From the NCBI RefSeq assembly GCF_036785885.1, contig NC_092316.1, positions 50,167,001 to 50,231,000 on the forward strand: a DNA stretch of 64,000 nucleotides, given 5' to 3'. A program made the position numbers and the translations under genes. Within the stretch, counting starts at the first letter, position 1, and each line of letters begins with the position of its first letter. Shown here piece by piece: positions 46,683 through 57,458 of this stretch. The DNA comes from Coffea arabica (taxonomy: Eukaryota; Streptophyta; Magnoliopsida; Gentianales; Rubiaceae). A model generated the notes under the pieces. That model had not been told where the DNA came from. It did no database searches and saw only the letters and a program-made list of their open reading frames with translations.

Positions 46683-47212
46683 TAGGCCTGTCAACGGGTC
46701 GGGTCTAGACCCGGATTCGGACCGGATCCGTGAAATTATTGCGGGTATGGGTAGGGATTTAATTCCGTTTCCCGGATCTGGATCCGGATCCGTTTTGTCA
46801 AACAAAAAAACGGGTCGGATACGGAATATAGTATTCCGACCCGTATTAGACCCGGATCCGGATATAAATGAATTAATAATTTAAAAAATATATATTTATC
46901 AATATAATTTGATTAGGGTGATGTATTTTAATAAAATTAATTTGATTTCTTTTCTTATTTGGTTTTTTCTTTGCATTAGTTAGAAATTAGTTTACAAATA
47001 TATTTTTTTCTCATTTTTATTAGAAATTATAAAATTTGATAAATTTGTTCGGGTAAACCCGAATCCGGATCAGGGACCCGCCGGATCCGGATCCGGAACA
47101 TAGAATAAAAGACCCGTCGGGTAAACGGGTCGGATCTGGATCCGGCATAGTAATTCAGGTCCGGGTCCGGAATAATGAATTCCGGCCCGGACCCGGCCCG
47201 TTGACAGCCCTA
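46683..47212. mobile_element. hAT-type non-autonomous element
   Basis: The inverted ends TAGGCCTGTCAACGGGTCGG and (reverse complement of the right end) TAGGGCTGTCAACGGGCCGG are flanked by an exact 8-bp duplication CTCTCAAG at 46675-46682 and 47213-47220. The subterminal regions are full of GGATCCGGATCCG and ACCCGG blocks and the centre is AT-rich. 530 bp, no transposase. Confidence 0.93.
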
Positions 47213-47585
47213 CTCTCAAGGAAGTTGTGATGGATGGCTTGAGGAAAATCTTGGTGCGGCTAAACATGTGTAGGATCTGTTCACATGTATCTTGTATGTA
47301 TAGTGTGTGGTAGGAATCTGTTAGAAGATTTCATCATTGCTAAAGAATAAATGTTGAAGCCTAACTTCAAAGAGTTCGCTCAGATTGTATACTATTTCTG
47401 AATCTAGTACGAGTGAGGTAGTTACTTTGGGTGAAATTCATGCAATTTTGACAGCTTAATTTATTTAGCTTTGACTTTTGGCTGTAAGGAGCTAGTATGC
47501 AGCATATTATATGGAAACCTTTTGTTTCGCTAAAGTAGCTTTTGATTGTAAACATCCCCTGAAGCTTCAAAGTATCTACAGGGAA

Positions 47586-47953
47586 TGGTTCAAAGTCTCG
47601 GCCGAGACCAAGACGACTCGGCCGAATCGTCATCGGAACGGACCCCTCCGATACGATATCAGGATGAGATGATTCCTAGATACTTAACTCGTCGAGAACT
47701 CAGCCGAGAAGTCTATAGACTCGGCCAAGTCGGCTCGAGTCATTTTAAGTCAACTCACAAATTTATATTTTACAGATTTTTTTTAATTAAATTTTTAATT
47801 ATTTTTGTTTAGCATATTTTTGAATATTATTTACAATTTTTAGAATATTAAATATTTTAAAATTTGCGTCTCACTGAAACCTTGACCAATATGTCGAGAT
47901 CGATGTGGAATGGTCTGAACCAGGATCAGGACCGGGACCGCGACTTCAAACCA
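47586..47953. mobile_element. GC-ended inverted-repeat element, family unclear
   Basis: The left end TGGTTCAAAGTCTCGGCCGA opposes a right end whose reverse complement reads TGGTTTGAAGTCGCGGTCCC. The core is AT-rich, with CTCGGCC repeats near the left end. The flanks do not show a clear duplication. It may be Mutator-like, similar in style to 36412-36987. Confidence 0.5.
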
Positions 47954-49336
47954 TGACGGAGAGAGGAGAGAAAAGCTATAATTGCTCTTTCATTCTCATG
48001 ATGCAAGCTTCCAGCTCCCTGACTAGATCAAGATACTTTACTAAACCTTGGTTATCTTATCAGATTTTTACGTTGTCAATTAAGCTGTGTCCTCCTGTGC
48101 AGGTAACAAAGTCTGCTTTTTGGAGTTTGCTAACAAACATAAGAGGAGTGGCTAGATATTCTCTCGTTAGCATTTATGGGGGAACGGAGTTGCAGTTTTG
48201 CCTTTTGCCATTGAGAGCTTTCACATGCTTCTTCAAAAGACTCTGATTTTAACGCTGTAAAACTCTCACCTGCATAACGGTTACAAAGTCCAGGATATGA
48301 AACAATGAGGCGCTTGTAATGATCTTTCTGGCAATGGAATGGAATCCAATATCACCGATTCTATAGCAATATTTGCTGATCAAACCCCGAGAAACAAGAA
48401 AGGATAAAACAAAATCATGTAACAGTGAACCGGTGCCTTGCCTCGTCTATCTACCTTCTAGGACTGAAGTAAATATTTCCTCGAGGTGGGCCGACATGGA
48501 ACGCTAGCCAGGCAAGTGCGAGTACAAAGCAAGTCTTCCCCTGGGGAGGAGCTTAAATGCCTGTCTTGCCTAGTTAATGGGGTTCTAAGGTCTCATTGAG
48601 GGTAAAGCACGAAGCCTCGTGAACAGTGACTGGTTTACGTTGGTCAATAAAAGACAAGGAAAAAAAGTTTACAGGGCCTCTTGGTTTTTTGTCAGCAAAA
48701 ATGCACTTTCACTATTGTCTGCTGCTTCCCTTACCTAGTTGAAGCCAAGAACAGAGATAAGAATACGTAAATCCATAGTTTTTCACCAATCCTAATTTGT
48801 ACTGTCAAATTATGACGGTTGTAGTTGGTCGAAAGTTGATTCTGGGGTGTTGATTTAATTGATACTATTAAGCAAAGAAACCTCTAGTTTGCTTTTTTCT
48901 CATTGATTTGATATTGCATATTATCTTTTTCGTTCATTTTGATGCCTGTTTTTAGTGTGCCCGATCTGATTTTTAAGGACAAGCATCACACAAAGTCCAA
49001 GTTACCCAGTATCACAATATGTATTCCTATTAGCCCAATATATTGATCAACAAAATAAAAAAAAAAATACATGCAAATAACAGTGAAAGCAGGGATTTTA
49101 AACTCCCTCCCCCCCCCCCATATTCTTTTTTTTTTTAATTCAAAAATGATAACAATTGTATAATTTATTTTATCCCAAATTACGGAGAGAGAGAGTCTAA
49201 CGAGACTTATTCGTAATCAGGTATTTCACTTCAACATGGTATCCAATCGAAATTGGATATGTTTATCATGCTAGTACATTGGTACTTTGGAAGGGTACAC
49301 ACAAGTAGAAAAGTAAACAAACTTGTGCCGGTCAAG
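47954..49336. other. Intergenic, downstream of the first Cys-rich gene
   Basis: No gene is supported; the 113-aa frame at 47905-48246 begins in the preceding element and has no recognisable domain. A C-run lies near 49107-49118 and a T-run near 49129. The 3' UTR of the minus-strand gene at 49337-49708 presumably extends into the right edge. Confidence 0.4.
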
Positions 49337-49708
49337 TCATGGCGAAGTGTTATCAGCTTCAGCTGCGTAGCCGATAGGGCTTCCCACTCCAGGAGGACAG
49401 CGACAGGGGCAACATGAGCCTGGAGGCGCTGGTGCACAGCAAACACAGGCAGGACAAACAATCGGGGGTCGCCTAATAAGCTCTGCATGCAAAACCAAAA
49501 ATAAAACACATAAATCAATGAAAATACAAAACTGTTTTCTGCATAAATAGTTTAACGTTAAATATTGATCAAGAAGTTTGCTCTAGCAGATCTTGATGAG
49601 GAATTCAGTACCTGGGGTTGGTCTTGTTGCCTCACATGGTAAAGTGAGAACAATGGAGAACAGAACAAGTGTGGCCACAGCAGCCCTCATAGAAGAATTC
49701 AGTGCCAT
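49337..49708 (-). CDS. Small secreted eight-cysteine peptide precursor, copy 1 (two exons)
   Basis: Exon 1 is 49708-49612, ending CCAACCCCAG before GTACTG. The intron is 49611-49483, ending TGCATGCAG. Exon 2 is 49482-49337, with stop TGA. The 97+146 bp give exactly 80 codons plus the stop. Residues 1-27 form a signal peptide (hydrophobic VATLVLFSIVLTL, likely cleavage after CEA). The mature part holds CPACVCC, a Pro-rich spacer APAPPGS, and CCPCRC, then PPGVGSPIGYAAEADNTSP. All eight mature cysteines lie in two tight clusters. The paralogue at 55577-55945 has the same length, intron position and phase, and Cys spacing, which is strong evidence that both are real. Clustered CC and C-x-C resemble metal-binding or knottin-like peptides, but I recognise no characterised family. 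Secretion is inferred from the signal peptide. Confidence 0.8.
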
Positions 49709-51364
49709 TGTCTGCAGAAACTGTTTGGTGCATTCGGATGTCAAATTCTGGGCATATTTTATAGGGGTTGGAGAACCATAAAATATTGTAAATATCCAAC
49801 TTAAAATAGTTTTTTTTTTTTCCTTTTCTCTTATCTAACTTAAACTAATGCATTCGTTTTCAAACTTGTCATGGTCCTAAGTCTAAACTGCAAAGGCGTA
49901 GTTGGAATTAATTACTAGTATTGAATTTCCGTTCATTTCATTCAAAGTCTTGGAGTCTGGATTCAAACTATGATCACTTGCGTACCCAAGAGGAAAACTC
50001 GAAACTGGTGTTTGACAATGGAACCATTTTAACTGTAATCGGTGAACTTGACATGACCCACACCAAAAGTTTGTCAAGGGTATCGCATGATGAGATCCTA
50101 ATTTGAAGATAAGAATGCAATTGTTTATATTTTTTTGGTCAAAAATGAAGTACGAATTAATTTGAATGTTAACAAACTCCTTGAGTGCGATTTCTTGGAA
50201 ACAAGGATAGTTTTTCTTAACCTTTTGGCTGTCATTATGTTTTTTAATTGATCTACATTTGCATGCATAACGTGATTTTTTATACGTGAACGTGTTTTAA
50301 CTAGATGCTAGTTTTGATCCCAATATTCATCGGTTATTAATTACAGTCTTTATTCATTTTTTTTGTGAGTTTTTTGTATATTATATTTGAGTTATAAGTT
50401 ATAATCTGCGTGTAATAGTGAAACCATTATGAGTTTACTATAATCATATGTATAATTTCATCAAAATTCTTTTCTTTTGTGTAACCATGGTTTGGTCTAG
50501 CATCTAGGGAGGTTAATTTTGACTGACTTAAAGGAAAATATTTTGGTTGACTTTGACGCACCAAGTCAACTTGTCTACCGTTTTTTCACTTGCACTTCTT
50601 GAAGATTGAAGCTCATATATACTACTGTTATTGACTATTAGGATTTTTCTCTTTTTGTTATTTTTGCTTGGACTGAAGCTCCCATAAGGTTGTAATAATC
50701 CTGGCCTTGGTTTTAAAATTAGAAGGAAAAAATGAAATTGATGCCAATCGACTGAGAATTAATTTTAGTGAACCCTTTCACCTTAACAGGAAAAAGTTTT
50801 GCCCTATTGATTACTTTTATTTTTCCCTTTGTTTATCAGCATGTAATCTAGCTTTAAGAGCTGAGGCATTGATTGGCAGAAATACACCAAACAATTTAAA
50901 TATTTTTCTTAGCCTTTTCCTCTTATTTTCCTTTTTTTCCTCTTACTTAAACTGGTGAGGTGTTAAAGTAGTTGTTTACAGTCCATCTATTTATTAATGG
51001 CTTAATTAAAAGAAAAAAAATTTCTTTTGTAATCTTTTTGAGGAGAGGAATGGATGGGAGGTAGAAATAGAAATTGGAAGGAGACGGTGAGAATGAAATT
51101 TCCGTTCAAGAAAAATTGCAAAATACCTTTCGATTCTTGCAACATACTGTCATGCAATACCAATATACATACATACATATATATATATATATATTCTTTG
51201 ATGAATATTTATAAAAAATATTTATTTATCACCTACGACAATAATACGAAGAAACTATTAACTAATCAAGTTAGATTTTTCTAGAGATATAGTGCATATT
51301 TTTCTTGCTTGTATAATTGAGCAAAAGTGGTGGCGTGAAAGAATTAAGAACAAAAAGGGCAAAA
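49709..51364. other. Intergenic DNA upstream of Cys-rich copy 1
   Basis: This holds the promoter side of the minus-strand gene, with TTTTATGGTTC-type sequence near 49775 but no certain TATA box. There is a TA run at 51177-51194. No other gene is seen. Confidence 0.35.
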
Positions 51365-52240
51365 AGGGAAAATTAGGAAATCAATTAGGTGAATTTCTCC
51401 AAAAAATGAATTTCTCCATCCTTCACATTTCAAAAAATGAATTTTTTCATTTCTCACTAATTATGTGTGTGAATACATTTTTTTAAACACACGTATATGT
51501 TTATTTGATTGTGCTTAATAATAATAGCATAAATACATGTATGTAATTAGGCCCAGGTTGTGGGCTATCTTCTCTTTTTGTATGATTATGACTAATATTT
51601 ACCAATAGAACCTTAATTTGTATATTCTTATTGTATTTTGACTGAAAATAGCTTTATTGGCTAACTTGACAATGAATGCAAGATTATTTACCAGCTAATA
51701 CCATATGAAATCAAATGATCACGTATAATATATAGTATTCGTATTATTAAGTGAAATCAAATAGACATATACATATATTTATGCTATTCGTATTATTAAG
51801 TAAAATCAAACAGACATATACATGTGTTTAAACAAAATGTATACACACACATTTTTTTTTAGGGTTTCCCTCACATACATAATTAGTGAGGGATGGAAAT
51901 ATTTATTTTTTGAAATGTGAGGGATGGAGAAATTCATTTTGTGAAATGTGAGGGATGAAAAAATCATTTTATAAAATGTGAGGGACGAAAAAATTTATTT
52001 TATAAAATGTGGAGGACTATAGATCAGATTATGTAAAATATAATTTGACAAATTTACCCTTAAAAAATGATCACGTGCCTTGCACGTGATGAATTCCGGC
52101 CAAAAAATGATCAGAAACCTAGTTAGGGACTAAATTTGATCGATGTGAATATATAAGGGACATAAAATTATACTTTTAAAAGTGAGGGATGAAAAAAGTT
52201 ATTTTATAAAATGTGAGGGATGTTTTGACGATTTTCCCTA
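51365..52240. mobile_element. TIR element with subterminal GTGAGGGATG repeats
   Basis: The ends AGGGAAAATTAGG and CGATTTTCCCT are inverted. Inside, ATGTGAGGGATG-type units of about 36 bp repeat at 51886-52020 and again at 52175-52215, and their reverse complement appears near the left end (CTCCATCCTTCACATTTC, 51415-51432). Inverted subterminal arrays are typical of non-autonomous DNA transposons. A 50-bp direct duplication (TATTCGTATTATTAAGT units at about 51736 and 51786) lies between them. No transposase. Confidence 0.55.
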
Positions 52241-53620
52241 TAATAAATAGGGCATAGTTGTCCTTCTTTCTATAAGAGGAGTGTTAACTTCTGAAAGTAT
52301 GATTTGTGGTGGTGATGCGATAGACCATTAAATAATGTCTTGGATGACACCATTACAAAAAAAAAATAAACAAATAAAAGCCGCCCTTACCTGTTGGCTG
52401 GCTACTTTAAATGAGAGATTGTATAGTCAATTATGGACATCACCACACTCATAAGTCACATTCGCGTTCAGACGGTGAAAGAAGTATTATTGACCCTTAA
52501 ATTAAATATTATTGAATGTTTAAAATTTAAATTATTATCTTTAGTGAGAGAGACAAATTGAAGGAATGGTAATCAGAAGGGATCATAGAATTTTTTCCTA
52601 AATTTTATATCTAGTTATAGAAATCGTAATATTACATTGATGAATCAATTCAATCACCACACACTTGTAAGTAAGAGATAATTGTACGTTGCAACTGTAT
52701 TCAACTTTGTTTTCAATAGACAATGACAGGTTTCAAATCAGCTCAAGAAGTTGGTTGAAAGAAGATGAAGTCATTGAGATGATCTCATTTCTGCATCCAT
52801 TTTGCAAGTCTGTTAGATCAACGGAATTTATACGCAAAAAAATTGAAATTGTACAAATTGGTCTTATTATACCTAGGAATGCTCTTTTTTTTACCCCCCT
52901 AATTTTGAAGCCTACAATCATATTACCTTCTTCTTCTTCCTTTTAATGTTCATCATGTTACATTTACTCAGCTTGCACAATGCACTACTACGAAGTGATA
53001 CAGGTGACCCTTTTAGGCCCAATGTCTACCTAAAAGATACACAAGTTTCTATATTACTATTGTTTAATAGTATTTTAGTCATGTTAAGGTTTTAGTAATT
53101 CTATTTGAGTCAAATTATGGTAGTTTTATTATTTAGAAATTAGCATTTTATTAAAAAAAAATTGTATGATTGTAAAACTAGTTATCAAGTCATCTAGTTT
53201 ATAAATAGGGAGTCATGTTATTGTAGTTAGTTGATAAGAGCAAAACTTGAGAGACTTATTATTATGTGTAATTTTTTTTATATATATTATTGATTTATTC
53301 CTCTTGTTCCTTGCATGTTATTATGTGTGTAAATTATCTCCCCATATCTGTTGGTTTTATGAAATTTATCGCCTGTATATTTTTGGTGGAATTTTTTGAG
53401 TTGTACCTTAGCATTCAACAATTTGCATCTACAAGCATTTGTGGATATGATTTCTAAGTAACAAATTTATTTGGAGTAAATCCACTTACCAAGAGACTGA
53501 AATTCATATCTTAAAGGACATAACAATAGACTAAAAAAATTATTGTGTAACAAGAAGAGTAATTTTGAGTGTGGTATCATCGACAGCTTATTATACATCA
53601 TTTCAAAAACAAAAAAACTT
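52241..53620. other. Intergenic, no supported gene
   Basis: The small frames at 52689-52946 have no family signal. The section at about 53000-53400 includes a TATAAATAGGGAGTCATG promoter-like string and might be an old solo LTR, but I could not identify paired ends or a duplication. Confidence 0.35.
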
Positions 53621-55422
53621 GCGTTTGGATTAGCTGTTTTTGGGATTGTTTTTCAAAAACAGCACTGTAGCATTTCGTTTTTGAAATACAAGTCCGTTTT
53701 GATTAGTTGTTTGTGAGGTTGTTTTTCAAAAACTATATGAAAAACTTAGTGTAGATGTTTTTTGGATTATTTTTAGAGGTATTTTTAAAACATGTTTTTG
53801 AGTATTTTTATAATTTATAATTTTTATATTTATATACATTTATGCATTTATAATACATTTATAAATATTTATAAATAAATATATTTATATATTTATATAA
53901 AAATATATACATGTATTATATTATATATAATACATAATATAAATATATTTATAAACTTATATTATTATAAATGAATAAATTATAAATGAATATTATATTA
54001 ATGTATAAATGTATAAATTATGGATTATAATTTTTATACTTTTATATAAATATACATTTATAATATATTTATAAATATTCATAAATAAATATATTTATAT
54101 AAAAATATATAAATGTATTATATTATATATAATACATAATATAAATATATTCATAAATGTATATTATTATAAATGAATATTATATAAATGTATAAATTAT
54201 AAAATATAATTTATAATTTATAATTTTATATTTTTATATAAATATACATTTATGCATTTATAATACATTTATAAATATTTATAAATAAATATATTTATAT
54301 ATTTATATAAAAATCTATAAATGCATTATAAATGTATTATATTATATATAATACACAATATAAGTGTATATTATTATAAATGTATAAATTATAAATGAAT
54401 GTTATATAAATGTATAAATTAATATATTATAAATATATATTAATATTATGTATAAATGTATTAATATGTTAATATAAATGTATTAATGTATTAATATTAT
54501 GTATAAATGTAAAATTAATATTATGTATATTAATATAAATGTATAAATCTATTATATTATATATAATACATAATATAAATGTATATTATAAATATACATA
54601 AATATATATATATATTATGTATAAATGTACATTTATATAAATGTATAATATAATAATATATAATATTTATATACAAATATCATAAATATATAAAAATATT
54701 TTTTAAATAAAATAACATATTTAGAATATGTATAAATAAATATATAATATATAAATATTTAATATACATAATATACATAATATACATTAATATTAATTAT
54801 AAATATTATAATATTATAAATATGGTGTTTATATAATATTTCAATTTGTAATATTTATTGTATATTTCATTATATAAATATTTATATAATATATAATTTT
54901 CAATTTGTATAGTATACATAATATTGTATATATATAATATAATATATTATACATAATATACATTTATACATATTATGTATATTATATATTATATACATAA
55001 CATTATTATACATTATTATACACAATAATGTACATAATAATATTATACATTAATAATGTATTTATTATAATATAATGTACATAATATATTATGTATAAAT
55101 ATTTATACATTTATGTATACAATATTACATATTATGTATATTATGTTATGTATATTATATTATATTATGTATAATATTAATGTATATAAATATTTATATA
55201 ATATATAATATATAAACATATAATTTTCAATTTATATTAATATAATATATATAATATACATAATTGAAATATACAAATTGAAATATGCATATGGAGTTGT
55301 TTTTGATATAATGTTTGGATATGGTGTTTTTAGAGTTATTTTGAAAATACACATTTACTGTAGCATTTGGAATGTGAAAAACAGTTTTTCAAAAACAGAG
55401 GCAAAAACAAGGAATCCAAACG
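53621..55422. mobile_element. GTTTGGATT-family inverted-repeat element carrying a 1.45-kb A/T array
   Basis: The left end GCGTTTGGATTAGCTGTTTT and the reverse complement of the right end CGTTTGGATTCCTTGTTTTT are alike. Both flank TTTTTCAAAAACAG and CTGTAGCATTT motifs typical of a widespread plant MITE type. Between about 53800 and 55260 the sequence is almost only A and T, built from TATAAATGTATAAAT-like words. At its left a unit of about 200 bp recurs at 53821, 54031 and 54223. There is no coding content, and no target duplication was read. Confidence 0.6.
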
Positions 55423-55576
55423 AACCCAAAAAAACAAAAAAAAATTGGACATCATCATTACTTATAACAAGTGAAAATGAAACCATGGAAATTAATAGTA
55501 GTCATAATTTGCTCATTATATCATTGCTACTGTAGGATAAAATTCTGTCGAAATTGAAGGGCTCTGAGTGCAATTT

Positions 55577-55723
55577 TCATGGAGCTTCATTTCCGGATTC
55601 AGTAACATAACAGGCGCAGTAGCAACAATCCGGTGGCGGTAGTTCTTTATGGCAACATATACATGGAGGACAACTCGGCTTCTGCATAATTTCTGCTTCA
55701 CCCAAAAAGTACTGAATTACAAA

Positions 55724-55779
<56 letters not shown>

Positions 55780-55945
55780 ACTTAGCAAAATCACACAAGA
55801 ACATAAAATTGGATGTACCTCGATGAGTTAATCCAGAACTTCCAGCTGCATGGGATGGTATGGTTGATGAAACCAAGATTGCAAAGATAACAAATGCAAC
55901 CACAAGTAGAGACTCTTGGGAGGATTTGGCTGCCATTGCTCTCAT
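55577..55945 (-). CDS. Small secreted eight-cysteine peptide precursor, copy 2 (two exons)
   Basis: Exon 1 is 55945-55819, ending ACTCATCGAG before GTACAT. The intron is 55818-55693, ending GTGAAGCAG, and contains a 49-nt TA run. Exon 2 is 55692-55577, with stop TGA. The 127+116 bp give exactly 80 codons plus the stop, as in copy 1. The intron happens to be open in frame, so a naive reading gives a 122-aa protein with an IYIYIY tract; that is an artefact. Residues 1-33 are a signal peptide (LLVVAFVIFAILVSS, cleavage likely after SHA). The mature part carries CPPCICC, spacer HKELPPPD, CCYCAC and a short acidic tail. A second in-frame Met (residue 4) is a possible start. The function is unknown; the Cys pattern is shared with copy 1. 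Confidence 0.82.
55729..55777. repeat. (TA)n microsatellite in the intron of Cys-rich copy 2
   Basis: 49 nt of uninterrupted TA, likely length-variable between individuals and therefore a usable marker. Confidence 0.95.
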
Positions 55946-56310
55946 AATTGATTGGAACTATGACTGGTACTATAAAAATTGGTGTATTTAGTTCTTGAAG
56001 GATGCTTTGCAATTTGCAAGCCTTTTGGCCATTGTTATATAGGTGGTTAAGGTCTTCTAGGTAAACGCTGAACTTATTTCCCACGCAGCTGAGGGAGTTG
56101 ACGCAGGCGGCTTAAATTCGAGTCTATACTAGTACTGCTCATTATTCAACGTTCTGTGATTTTCCTGGAAAAGAACCCCTCATGTTTTGGAGGCTGCTTA
56201 TAGCCATTAAGAACGCGCGTAGATCTTTTATGCATTTGGAATGATTCAGAAATTTCAATGGAATTTGTCCAAATTCAATTTCTACACAGTATAAAATGGG
56301 GAGCTCAATT

Positions 56311-56950
56311 AAGGGCGGGGAGGGGTGCCCCTCCCCCGCTCCGCTCCGCTTCCCCCACGGGACTAATAAAAATTTGTTATATAATTTTATTATAATTAAA
56401 TTTTAGTAGATAATCAAGTACTAAAATATCAACACATCACCAACTTATTATTCATTGTAATTTCATAATTAAAACTCATAAAAATAATCAAATAAAAATT
56501 ATTTGAATACTATCCAACATGATAAAATAAATACAACTAAAGTAGTCAAGTTTTCACTTTCGGCACAAATACAATCACTAATTCATTATTGTGCTTGTAT
56601 TTTTTTTTTTGAGAAAAAAGTATTATTGTATTAAGTGTAATTAGGAATTTAGTATAAATGTATTAGTAAATTTAGTATAACTAATTAATAATTTCTATTA
56701 GTAGACATATATAATTATTAGTATAATTGATAATATCAATTATATTACATATACTAATATGCATTATATAATTCATATAACTAATAATATCATAATCATA
56801 AGTTTGTAACTAATTAAATTAAATATTATATATATATAATTATATACATATATTTTTATTTATTTATATATTTATTTTTTTAGCGGGTGGCAGGGTGGGG
56901 GTATACACCACGCCCCATTAGCCCCTTGCGGGCACCCCCATTGCCATACC
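56311..56950. mobile_element. GC-ended hAT-like element, copy A
   Basis: The right end TGCGGGCACCCCCATTGCCA and its AT-rich neighbour are the reverse complement of the left part of 60605-60900, including the ACTAATAATATCATAATCAT section. The left end is a GGGCGGGGAGGGGTGCCCCT block. The style (GC-rich ends, GGCAATGGGG terminus) matches the other hAT-like elements here, but the left terminus is degenerate and no duplication was read. Confidence 0.55.
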
Positions 56951-57094
56951 TAGGCTAGGCTCAATCAAATCATCAATTTATTTTTTCTTTTAATGGTTAG
57001 TTGAAAGTGTACTTCTTTTTATGTTTTCATTTAAAACTCTCTAGAAAAAATTTTCAGCCAAAATTTCCTCCAAGTCTCTCATAAGAGATAGATC

Positions 57095-57141
57095 ATATAT
57101 ATATATATATATATATATGTGTATGTATATATATATATATG
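57095..57141. repeat. TA/TG dinucleotide-rich microsatellite
   Basis: An imperfect (AT)n tract interrupted by GTGTATG, directly before the dispersed repeat that follows. Confidence 0.85.
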
Positions 57142-57149
57142 TATGTATT

Positions 57150-57400
57150 TTTTTTTATCTAATCCCATGGGAGAAATCCTCTCTTTTGTTTCTTTTCGTT
57201 TATGAATAAAACCTCTTTTAGGATTTCCTAATGAGAGTATATTCTCTTTTAGAGTTGTCTAATGAGAGTTTTCTTCTACTTTCATAGATTTTCTAGTAAC
57301 AGTTTTCTTCTCTTCTATGGATTCCTAGTGAGAGTTTAGGTAGTTTTTCTTTTTTCTTTTATTAGATCTGAGCTTTTGTTTTTTGGAAGTTTTGACTGTT
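57150..57400. repeat. Dispersed repeat shared with 6060-6320
   Basis: It carries the same ordered modules as the first copy: CAATAAAATCTCTCTT-like, AATGAGAGTTTTCT, then TTCTTTTATTAGATCTGAG. Both copies have a hAT-type element inserted a little downstream (6546 and 57459). Confidence 0.45.
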
Positions 57401-57458
57401 AAATTTGGAATTTCTTAAATCTTTTTGGTAGATCTCACTATAATATCAAGACTTGAGA

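Noticed and set aside
47905-48246. 113-aa plus-strand frame
   Set aside because: It begins inside an inverted-repeat element and shows no family similarity or codon signature.
49231-49518. 95-aa minus-strand frame
   Set aside because: Wrong frame over exon 2 of the Cys-rich gene; the adjacent frame carries the conserved eight-cysteine pattern.
51886-52215. CRISPR-like repeat array
   Set aside because: The repeats are degenerate, contiguous and also present in inverted form in a plant nuclear locus; they are transposon subterminal repeats.
52990-53410. Old solo LTR
   Set aside because: A TATAAATAGGGAG promoter-like string and LTR-like composition are present, but no TG...CA ends with a flanking duplication could be set.
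55577-55945. Single 122-aa protein with an IYIYIY tract
   Set aside because: The middle is an in-frame-open intron with GT-AG ends and a TA microsatellite; splicing gives 80 aa, equal to the paralogue at 49337.
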